From Datura wrightii (taxonomy: Eukaryota > Streptophyta > Magnoliopsida > Solanales > Solanaceae), in assembly GCA_035772735.1 (NCBI GenBank), contig JASDFA010000001.1, forward strand, positions 78,084,001 to 78,148,000: 64,000 nt of DNA, written 5' to 3'. The notes under the pieces were generated by a model. It was not told the DNA's origin and ran no database searches. It was given only the letters and a program-made list of their open reading frames with translations. The stretch's first letter is position 1. Each line of letters begins with the position of its first letter. The position numbers were made by a program, and so were the translations under genes. Positions 55,590-64,000 of this stretch are shown here, piece by piece.

Positions 55590-58500
55590 TCCTTTCTTCT
55601 AGAATCACTCATCCTCGGATGAAGAATACACTGATACGGTCAAACCTTTTGTGTGCTAAATTATCTTATATCATGAAAATCTCAACATAGTATTTTACAT
55701 GATCAACTAACATTTTATAAAATTTATATAACCTTAAACATGCTTCAAGTTCACATAAAATATATAAGGAAGAAAGTTATTGAAATATACATTTGTGTCA
55801 TCGTTATGTTGTGAACATCTGAGGGTATTTCTTTCTCATCTCCTCCTGTGCTTCTTATCTTACTTACTCAATATTGTTGTTTCTCCATAACACCTTTACT
55901 AAAGCTATTTCTTTAGTCCCGAGCTTTTTAGCTTGATGATCTAGCATAGCAACCAGTACTTGTTTATACGACATATCCTTAGAGATTCGAACATCATGGA
56001 CAGGCATAACACGTGAAGGATCTCCCAAACACTTATGTAACATCCACACATGAAATATAGGATGCACTTCCTCCAATTTCGCAAGTAACTCAAGTTCATA
56101 CCCCTTCCCTATTTTTCGGATAATCCTATAAGGTCCAATATAGCTTGAATCAACTTTCCTGTTTTTCCAAATCATATAACGCCTTTCATAGGTAAAACCT
56201 TTAGGAAGAATCAATCATTGACATCAAATTCTAGCTCTCTATGATGTATATCAGTATATAATTTTTTCCTACTCTAAGTTATTTTAAACCTTTCTCTAAT
56301 AAGCTCCACTTTCTCCATTTCTTGCTGCACCAAATTAGGCCCTAGCATTCTTATTTCTCTGACTTCGAACCAACTGATTGATGATCTACACTTTCTCCCA
56401 TACAACGCCTCATAAGGGCAATCTGAATACTCGTATGATAACTATTATTATAATAAAACACAATAAGAGAACAATGGTCATCCCAACTCCCTTTAAAATC
56501 CAACACACAAGCACACAACATTTCTTCAAGTGTCTAAATAGTGTGTTTAGACTGTGTGACAACCTATGGGTGGAAAGTTGTATGAATGTTCACCTGTATA
56601 CCCAAACCTCTTTGAAAGGATTTCCATAAATATGTTGTAAATTGAGATCCTCTATCTAAAATGATGAACATCAGAACACCATGATGTTAGACTATCTCAC
56701 GAATATAGAGTTTAGCATAATCCTCTACTGTATAAGTAGTCCTGACTAGCAGGAAATGAGCTGACTTTGTCAATCTATTCACAATCACCCAGATGGAATC
56801 ATAACTTCATGAACTATGAGGCAACCCTACAATGAAATCCATGTTAATTACTTCTCATTTCCACATTGGGATTTCTATGTTCTATGTTAATCTTTTGGGC
56901 CTGTAATGTTTAACTTTCGTTTGCTGACAATTTGGGCACTAAGCTATGAATCCTACAATATCTTTCTTCATGCCATTCCATTAGTATATCTATTGAAGAT
57001 CACAATGCATCGTTGTTGCTCTTGGATGTATTAAATGTCAATAATAGTGTGCCTCAGTCAAGATATGTTCACATAACTTCCCCACATCAGGTACACATAG
57101 ATGACCTTGATATCTTAAATATCCATCTTGTTCAAGTTCAAACAATTCTTGCTTCTATTGTGGAATACCCACTTTCAATTTCACAAACTCTGGATCTTCA
57201 TATAGTCGTTGTTTAACTTTCGTTACTTAGGAAGGTTCTTCTGTATTCTGAAGAATAATTCCTCCATCATCGGTATTGGACAATCAAATCTATAGATTAG
57301 CTAATTGTTGCAATTCTCTCGTCATTACCAATTTATCAGCTTCACCATGATTTAAACTTCCCATAGATTTACGCTTAATGCATCATCCACCACGTTGGCT
57401 TTACCAGGATAGATATTATCGTATTCCTTCAACAGTTTGAGCCATATTCTCTACCTCAAATTTAGCTCCTTCTTCTTAAACAAATATTGAAGCCTTTTAT
57501 CATCTTTAAACACATCAACATGAATTCCAAATAGGTAGTGACACCATATCTTCAATGCAAATATAACTGTAGCTGTGGGGTAATCCTACTTGTGCTTCCT
57601 CAACTACCTTTAGGCATAGCTAATAAACTTACTATGTTGCATCATAACACAACCTAACCTAATCCTTGAAACATCACAATAAATCATATATCCTTCTATC
57701 TCCTCTAGAAGAGTTAAGATAGGTGTTGGGGTGTAAGCCTATCTTTCAACTCCAGGAAACTCCGCTCACATTCTTCTATCCATTGAAATTCGGTTATGAG
57801 TCAATTTTGTCAATAGTGCAGAGATGGAAGAGACACCTTCTATAATCTATGATTATAGCATGCTAAATAAATAAAACTATAAACTCTTATAGGATTCAAA
57901 TTCTTGTCCAATTCTTTACAACTTCAATCTTCTGACTATTAACTCTTACACCTTTACTAGTGATAACATGACCAAGAAAAGCTACCAATGTTAACCAAAA
58001 TTCACATTTAGAAAACTTTGCATATAACTTGTGATCTTATAGTGTTTGAAGTATTGCCCACAAATTTTCAACCTCAAAATATGAAATTATCAAGACATCA
58101 TCAATGAAGACAACCACAAATACATCCAGAAAAAATTTGAACATTTGATTCATTAAGTCCATGAAGGTTGCTAGGGCATTAGTAAGTGCAAATGAAATTA
58201 CCAGAAACTCAAAATGGCCATACCTAGTCCTAAAGGATGTCTTTGGAATATCAGTCTCATTAACACATAATTGATGCTGTCCTGATCTAAAATCAATCTT
58301 AGAAAAGCACCTAGCACCCTACAGCTATTCAAATATATCAATAATTCTAGGGAGCAGGTACTTATTCATGATTGTAACCTTGTTCAACTCCTTGTAGTCA
58401 ATGAACATCATTAAGGACCCATTGTTCTTCCTTACAAATAACCCTGGTGTGCCTCATAATGATGTACTCGGCTTAATTAAGAATTTTTTAGGTAGATCCT

Positions 58501-58867
58501 TCAATTGTTTCTCCTTTTACCACAGCTCTGTAGGAGCCATTATGTAGGGAGAAATAGATATTGGTTGAGTGCCTCGAAGCAAATCAATATCAAAATCGAT
58601 CTCCCTTTCTAGAGGAACTCTGGAAGTTCATCTAGAAAAACTGCTAGAAATTCATTGACCATAGGAACCAACTGAAGAGTAACAGGTTCATTTTCTATTT
58701 CCTTAAATCAAACCAAATGATAAATACAACCCTTAGAGATCATCTTTTGGGCCTTAAGGTATGAAATAAACTACCTTTTGGCTAGTTGCATTTCCCTTCT
58801 ATTCTAGAACAGGCTTATCTAGAAAATGGAATCTAACAACTTTTTCCTGATAGTCCATGTTAGTATA
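55590..58867 (-). pseudogene. E5: decayed pol
   Basis: From the C-terminus upward: chromodomain-like tail and integrase C-terminus (open 55864-56214: IGPYRIIRKIGKGYELELL, HPIFHVWMLHKCLGDPSRV, KVLWRNNNIE); integrase core pieces (about 56430-56880); zinc finger (about 56920-57090); RNase H (about 57360-57790); RT with an intact FIDD at about 58085-58100 and fingers to about 58560; then the pre-RT linker and the last part of protease, cut at 58867. Many stops and shifts; no open frame over about 116 codons. It is related to E0/E1 but clearly a different, older copy. Confidence 0.82.
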
Positions 58868-58970
58868 TGTCATGACCAGAGCATAAACCCCAGATCATAA
58901 CATGAGACCTAGAACCACGAATGGCTCCAAGCTAACCCATGGCACATGCATAACATAATTTAGAGTATAA
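58868..58970 (+). repeat. LTR-like fragment starting tgtcatgacc
   Basis: tgtcatgaccagagcataa opens a sequence like LTRs I recall from Solanaceae gypsy elements. It runs 103 bases to the start of the next LTR. 60291-61320 may be its continuation. Assignment is by memory only. Confidence 0.4.
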
Positions 58971-60290
58971 TGTTACACCCCGTAAGTTCTTGACACTTAG
59001 TTGGCCTATTCGCATGTTGGTTAAGAGTTTTAGAATTCCATATGTGCGAGAAAAGGGCCCGGGGAGAGACCGGACAAGCGCCAAGTCGGAGCAGCGCAAG
59101 GCAAATGCGACTTATTCATTCGACAAATGCGACTTAAAGGCCCAAAGTATATAAGGCTCCCACTTCGTTTTCAATCATTTTCCTTTCATATAATTCCCAG
59201 TAAACAAACAGAAATAGAGGGGAATGAAGGGTTTGATTAAATTTCCTTCCGTTTACGCCGTCAAACGCGGTCCAACTCAAATTAACTTCGGGTAGCAAAG
59301 TATAAAGCTGCAGGGAGCATTCCTGCGAAGTTAGTTTTGTGAAATCCGGTCGGCGAATCGTCGTCACGCCGAGCCAAGGTAAGTGGAATTTCTCCAAACT
59401 AGTGCTAATATACTCCCAGCATTAAAGTGAGTATTTCTCCCTTCTAGACTTCCGAGAAATAGCGAGTTTTCGGCCGTTCTTTGATAAGTGGAAGAATAGG
59501 CAGTAGGTATGTCCATAAGTATGGTTTCTTTCCAAAATAATAGTAGAATTAATTCTATTATTTCGTGAATATGAATGCAGTTGGGAGAAATAGCTGAATA
59601 CTAGCCGAGCTACGCCAGTTAATCAGAAAGTCGATAGTTGAGGTATGTAAAGCCAGTTTCTTTCGGCAAGCTAGTAGTTCTAGTATAGCATAATAGTACG
59701 AATTTCAGTAGAGTGTTTTAGAAGTCGTATATTATGTTCGGTATGAAATTTAGTAAGCATGTTAGAAATATAATACAGTGTTCAGCATGAAAATCAATAA
59801 AACAGTATAAGTCCCAACAGAATATTCCAGAAATATTATTACAGATTCAGTATATTTAATTATCAAATTCAGTAAATTTCAATACGAGATTCAGAACAAA
59901 ATACCAGAACCTAAATATTATTAGCAGATCCAGTATATATATTACATGTGCCTATTGCTATCTGTGGAGACATGATTGTTCTGTGTTGGGCACCCTTAGA
60001 GCTTCCTTGATCGCCCCAGGATAAATAGCTGTGTCGACTCGCCCGCCAGAGGGTGAGGGTACGTCACTCTACAGAGTGTCATGCCGTCCGCCAGCAGACA
60101 AAGATGGGATGCAGATTCCCCATAGCAAGATGATCAACACTACACCACACCCCCTGTCGAGCACTTGCGCTCGGGATGCAGATTTCAGATTTTATATTTT
60201 AGGAGTCCTCCGGACTCAGATACAACTATAGTCAGGGGCCCAACGAGCCCAAGTTGCATACCCAGGGGACCGAAAGGATGTTGAAAACTA
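58971..60290 (+). repeat. Truncated Tekay-like LTR
   Basis: Begins tgttacaccccgtaag and is colinear with the first part of the E6 LTR (61321 onward): ggttaagagttttaga, agggcccgggg, TATA box gtatataag near 59146-59154, the tac/cag gct-rich middle, and the gccgtccgcc and tcaggggcc blocks near 60085 and 60234. Similarity ends at about 60290, before the ggggtgtgaca end. No internal region or primer site follows, so this is a truncated LTR. Confidence 0.72.
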
Positions 60291-61320
60291 AAAGTACATA
60301 GAGAAATCTAATCAAGCATGTTCCTCAGGAGATGAGGACTTGCCACAGTGTAAGATACTAACTCTGAAAATTGACTATGAACGGGGCTGAGCCTGAGAGT
60401 CGGGTCCTGTATCATGAAACGATATAGCATAGAGTATGCGGTCAGTACGTGAAATATACTGAGTATGCAAGGTAAGTAAAACTGCTTAAATAAGTAAAAT
60501 CATTTAAATACATGAATAATGTAAAACATAAACAATAAGAATCTGAGAGTAGGGCTGGTATGCATTCTTTATGAAATCATAATCTCATTATAACATAACG
60601 TAACATCATAACTGAATCAATTGACTCAAAGCTGAAATCTGATAGTCATGAGTAGAACATATTTATATATAGAAATCTCATGAAGGATCAACATGCATAA
60701 TTGAAATCATGAGGAACAATGGGAGACTAGTCTTTTAACCAACACACCACGATAAAGCTTATGTGGTCACAACTATCACACTCAAGTGTGTAGAGCCGTC
60801 CAAATCCTTGCCAGGGCTAGGGATACCATGATATAGATATCAATCTCATGGCCCAATAGGGCAGGGGATAGCTTACAAGGGAGATCCTGAAGTAATATAT
60901 ATAAAAGATTAAACCTACATTGGCACGTACTTCTGAGGCATAAGGTGACTGACCCTTAGCCTACTTGATGCTAGACACTACTCCCAAAAACATGCATACG
61001 CTCTCCATTGTTTTTCAATGAAGCTCAACATCGTCTATTGATGAGGCTCAATAATCAAATACATCTCAAAGCTGAAATCATGCATATGAGAAGCTTTAGC
61101 TCAAAACATACCACAAGCTGAAAGATAATTGGGAGTCTTCGCCCCAAAACCATATGGTAAGCTCAATTCGGAAAATCATAAATCATACTTGAACATGTGG
61201 GCATTGCCCAATATTTTCACATGCTTGAAATACTGAATTCACATCGAAAACATGATTATAAACATGGGTAGCTTGAAAACATGCTTTTCATCATAATATC
61301 TCATCATAATCATACATTTA
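60291..61320. other. AT-rich LTR-like sequence, no gene
   Basis: About 1 kb without coding potential, ending at the E6 LTR. Phrases such as gcggtcagtacgtgaa and tactgagtatgcaaggtaag recall LTR leaders of Solanaceae gypsy elements. May continue 58868-58970. Confidence 0.4.
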
Positions 61321-63363
61321 TGTTACACCCTGTAACTTTTTAATGTTTAGACGGCCTTTGTACGCTGGTTAAGAGTTTTAGAGTGCAATACGTACGGGAA
61401 AGGGCCCGGGGAAAGGTCGAACGAGCGCAGAATCGAGATTGCGCAAGAGAAGGCTGCAACAAGCCGCGTTAAGGGAGGCGTGTCATGGACCCCCTTCCTT
61501 TGGGTTGGGCTCCGTGGCACGCCCATAAATTGGCGTGACAGGGTCCGTGCCACGGACCACTGTCCACCGCCTCAAGTATATATATGCTCCATCCTTTGAT
61601 TTGATTTCATTTCATATTATATATGGCTAGACTTGAGAGAGTACATGGAAATCAAATAATTTTCATCTATTTAGGCAACGAAACGCTGCTCGAATTCAAA
61701 TTAACTTCGGGTACTGAAGTTTAAGGCTGCAGGAAGCATTGCTACAGAGTTATTTTCATGAAATTCGCAGGGAAAATCGTAGTCCCACTGAGCCAAAGTC
61801 GTTGGAATTGCTCCAAACTGGTGTCAATACGATCACAGGCTTAAAGTAAGCATTTCTCCCTTCTAGACTTTCGATAAATTACGAGTTTTTGATCGTATTC
61901 CATTAAGTTGAAATATAGTTAATATTTATATATAAAGTTATCATTTTTATCAAATTTACTACTGAAACTAGTCATTTTTCCACAGTAATATGATTGCAGT
62001 TGAGAAGATCAGTTGAATACGAATTGAAACTCACCAATTAATCAGTAATCACCGAATGAGGTATGTTGAGGCAGTTTTCTTCGGCAAGTTAGTTTCTTTA
62101 ACATGATAACTCGATTTCCTAGAGGCATGTCTATTGTGATTAGTAGTTGTTATTAGCTGAAACTCATATTCCATGTCTAGTTTGGGATGCATTATGTCGT
62201 ATAGCCTTTATGACCGACCCCAGGGTTATTAGCAGTGTCGACGCCCGCCAGAGGTGTGATGACGTCGCTCTATGGAACGGTATGCCGTCCTCGAGGGATG
62301 AAGATGGGGTCCCAAGTCCTTATACGCCATGGTTGGTTCTATAGACCCCCGTCGAGCCTAGTGCCTGGGGTGCAGATATCAGAGTCCACTAGACTCAAAC
62401 GCAGCTACAGTCAGTGGCCGAGCGGGCTCAGTTGCAGACCTAGGGGATCAGTAGGACGACTATAGCTATTAGTTGACCCAGTGGACCTTGATAGGGGTAT
62501 ATAGACTGAAGTGTAATCACCAGGGCATATGAGGTCCCCAGGTGGGTTATTCTATACTGTTTGTACCTTCCGGCTTATGGGGGCCAGGTAAGGTTTTTGT
62601 TTGCTTTAGTTATTAATAAATTAGACAGTAAGAAGTTCTATTACTCAGGTATGATCTCCATCCCTTCATTTCAGTTATTCTCAGTTCTATCTCTTTATTT
62701 CAGTCATTTACAGTTATCGCCTTACATATTCAGTACATATTATTTTGACGCCCTTTATGTGGCACTGCATTACTTGCCTACAGATGCAGATAGACGATGA
62801 GTAGGTCCCTCTTAGCTTTCATCCAGGATTAACAGAAGAGTCGGCTCCTTTCTTCCAAAGCTTATAGAGAGAAGGTTTACTCTTTTTTTTTAATTGTATA
62901 GTTTATGGTTAGGTCGGGGCCCTGTCCCGACTATTATATTACTCCTAGAGGCTTGCAGATTGTTTCTATTTCCCTATGGTTAACTGTTATTGCCGTGTGG
63001 GGCCTATATGTGTTTTAGTTTATGTGTTGGCCGTGTGGGGCCTTGTTTAGCTGACAAATTAGTGGCCTTGTTGGCCATAGTTTAGCTTGGCACTGGTTTT
63101 ACTTTACAGTCATAACTAGACATCATGGTGGTCTTGTCGACCCGCATAGGATTCCCTGTTACTATCAGTTTCTAGTTAGCTGTTTTCCTTTACAGGTGTC
63201 TATATGGCCTTGTCGGCCGAGGTTGTATTTACAGCTGAGATATAGCTCGTTTTCTTGATTTGGGAAGTAAGCCTGCACCAAGAGTTCACAGGCCTAGTTG
63301 AGTTAGTTCAGATCCTAGTAGGGAACCAGATGCCAGTCATGCCTCCCAAGGTGGGGTGTGACA
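61321..63363 (+). repeat. E6 5' LTR
   Basis: tgttacaccctg to ggggtgtgaca, 2043 bases. U3 has an imperfect inverted repeat (61477-61489 and 61511-61523), a near-perfect palindrome gtccgtgccacggac (61543-61557) and a TATA box (about 61577-61586). Small + frames at 62147-62465 and 62561-62800 are not genes. Confidence 0.92.
61577..61586 (+). promoter_or_regulatory. TATA box of E6 LTR
   Basis: gtatatatat, 19 bases downstream of the gtccgtgccacggac palindrome. Confidence 0.6.
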
Positions 63364-63367
63364 AACT

Positions 63368-63378
63368 TGGTATCAGAG
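63368..63378 (+). other. E6 primer binding site
   Basis: tggtatcagag, initiator tRNA-Met type, four bases after the LTR. Confidence 0.92.
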
Positions 63379-63500
63379 TAGGTCATATCCTAGGGAGTCT
63401 GTAAACCGTGCTAAGTAGAGTCCTATCCATGGATGTGTTATGCACCACATTCTATAGGCAGGAGGCTGCAAGGCATGATAGGATGGTTACTCTTTCTTCT

Positions 63501-63634
63501 TATCGAGTCGTTCTATAGAGCTTTACAGTATAGGGTTGAGTCCCTAAGCTTAACGTATTCTTTTATCTATCGAGTCGTTCTATAGAGCTTTACAGTATAG
63601 GGTTGAGTCCCTAAGCTTAACGCATTCTTTTATC
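63501..63634 (+). repeat. 67-base tandem duplication in E6 leader
   Basis: Two adjacent copies starting tatcgagtcgttctatagag at 63501 and 63568, with one difference (cgtattc against cgcattc). It lies between primer site and gag, where packaging signals are expected. Confidence 0.95.
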
Positions 63635-63643
63635 TATAGAGAA

Positions 63644-64000
63644 ATGGAAGACCCGCGATACACCACGACTGGTAGGATATTGGATGTTGCAGTAGAGAAA
63701 GGCACTAGTAGGGTGCCTCAGTCAGAGTCAGCCCGATATAAGGGCGACAGAGAGACTTCATCACGGTCTCCCCAGCGGTCTCCACCATGCCGGGAGCCGC
63801 TTGGAGCGGCAAATGTAATGGCACCACCTCCAGCAGTCTTTATATCAGTACCATCAGATCAGGAGGTTAGGAGTGCTGTTGTTATGCTAGCTCAGATGAT
63901 GGCTGGACAGCATCAGCCAGTGGTGCCCGTGGTTGCAGAATCCTTAGGAGGACCTGCTAGTTCGAGGGTCCGGGAGTTTCTCACACTAAGTCCCCCACGG
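63644..64000 (+). CDS. E6: gag, N-terminal part (open to the window end)
   Basis: ATG at 63644 opens a frame of 119 codons without a stop. The start is chosen by alignment with E1/E3 gag: TTTGRILDVAVEKGTSR parallels HPITGRSLDIAAGEGTSR. A Ser/Arg/Pro-rich part follows, then PSDQEVRSAVVMLAQMMAGQ and SSRVREFLTLSPP at the threshold of the capsid core. Whether the rest is intact cannot be seen. Gag would form the particle and package element RNA. No upstream in-frame ATG is needed. Confidence 0.88.
   Translation, partial: MEDPRYTTTGRILDVAVEKGTSRVPQSESARYKGDRETSSRSPQRSPPCREPLGAANVMAPPPAVFISVPSDQEVRSAVVMLAQMMAGQHQPVVPVVAESLGGPASSRVREFLTLSPPR

Larger units (their letters stand above)
54740..58867 (-). 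mobile_element. E5: truncated gypsy element (pol part and 3' LTR)
   Basis: - strand. A 3' LTR (about 54740-55589) follows pol remnants with RT, RNase H, integrase and chromodomain-like tail. The 5' side (protease active site, gag, 5' LTR) is missing; it stops at 58867 against an LTR-like piece starting tgtcatgacc. Left edge uncertain by some bases because it abuts the end of E0. Confidence 0.75.
61321..64000 (+). mobile_element. E6: 5' part of a Tekay-like element (runs off the window)
   Basis: LTR 61321-63363, Met primer site, leader and an open gag start. Its LTR is related to but distinct from those of E1-E3. Confidence 0.9.

Overview
This is repeat-rich nuclear DNA of a flowering plant, made almost entirely of nested Ty3/gypsy LTR retrotransposons. 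I see no host gene, no RNA gene, no CRISPR array and nothing bacterial. The families point to Solanaceae: Tekay/Del-type chromoviruses with about 2-2.6 kb LTRs and initiator-Met primer sites, an Athila-type element carrying a 'putative plant transposon protein'-like ORF after pol, and an LTR start of the 'tgtcatgacc' type. That family and taxon assignment comes from memory of such sequences and was not searched.

Layout, outermost to innermost. (E0) The 3' end of a decayed Tekay-like element lies at 1-1317 on the + strand. Its 3' LTR starts at 1318, is split, and resumes at 52957-54739. (A) An old Athila-type element, + strand, fills the split: 5' LTR 1825-3342, gag remnant, RT/RNase H, integrase, an extra ORF, 3' LTR 51404-52956. 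(L) Inside its extra ORF sits a non-autonomous element on the - strand, 9385-38463, target duplication accac. It has three LTRs in tandem (9385-10801; 12864-13720 plus 33460-34018; 37047-38463) around two pol-less interiors. (E1) Inside the middle LTR sits a Tekay element, 13721-33454, duplication ttctt. (E2) Inside the gag of E1 sits a deleted, chimeric Tekay relative, 20342-29645, duplication ctctg. (E3) A second, nearly complete Tekay element, 40474-50906, duplication gggtg, is inserted independently in the 3' untranslated part of the Athila element.

To the right of E0 lie E5 (54740-58867, - strand, truncated gypsy pol plus 3' LTR), a mosaic of LTR pieces (58868-61320), and the start of one more Tekay-like element, E6 (61321 to the window end, + strand: complete LTR, Met primer site, beginning of gag).

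Every pol copy is broken by stops, frameshifts, deletions or, in two places, a changed catalytic residue. Many of the stops look like C-to-T decay (CGA to TGA, CAG to TAG). E2 and L keep LTRs, primer site and polypurine tract but lack most or all of the enzymes, so they must have moved using enzymes from other copies. L has the same tRNA-Asp type of primer site as Athila elements; E1, E2, E3 and E6 have Met sites.

The most unexpected signal is a GC-rich inverted repeat with 12-13 base arms about 20-140 bases upstream of the LTR TATA box. It is shared by L, E1/E3 and, in related form, E6, although these differ in primer tRNA and lineage. E2 lacks it.
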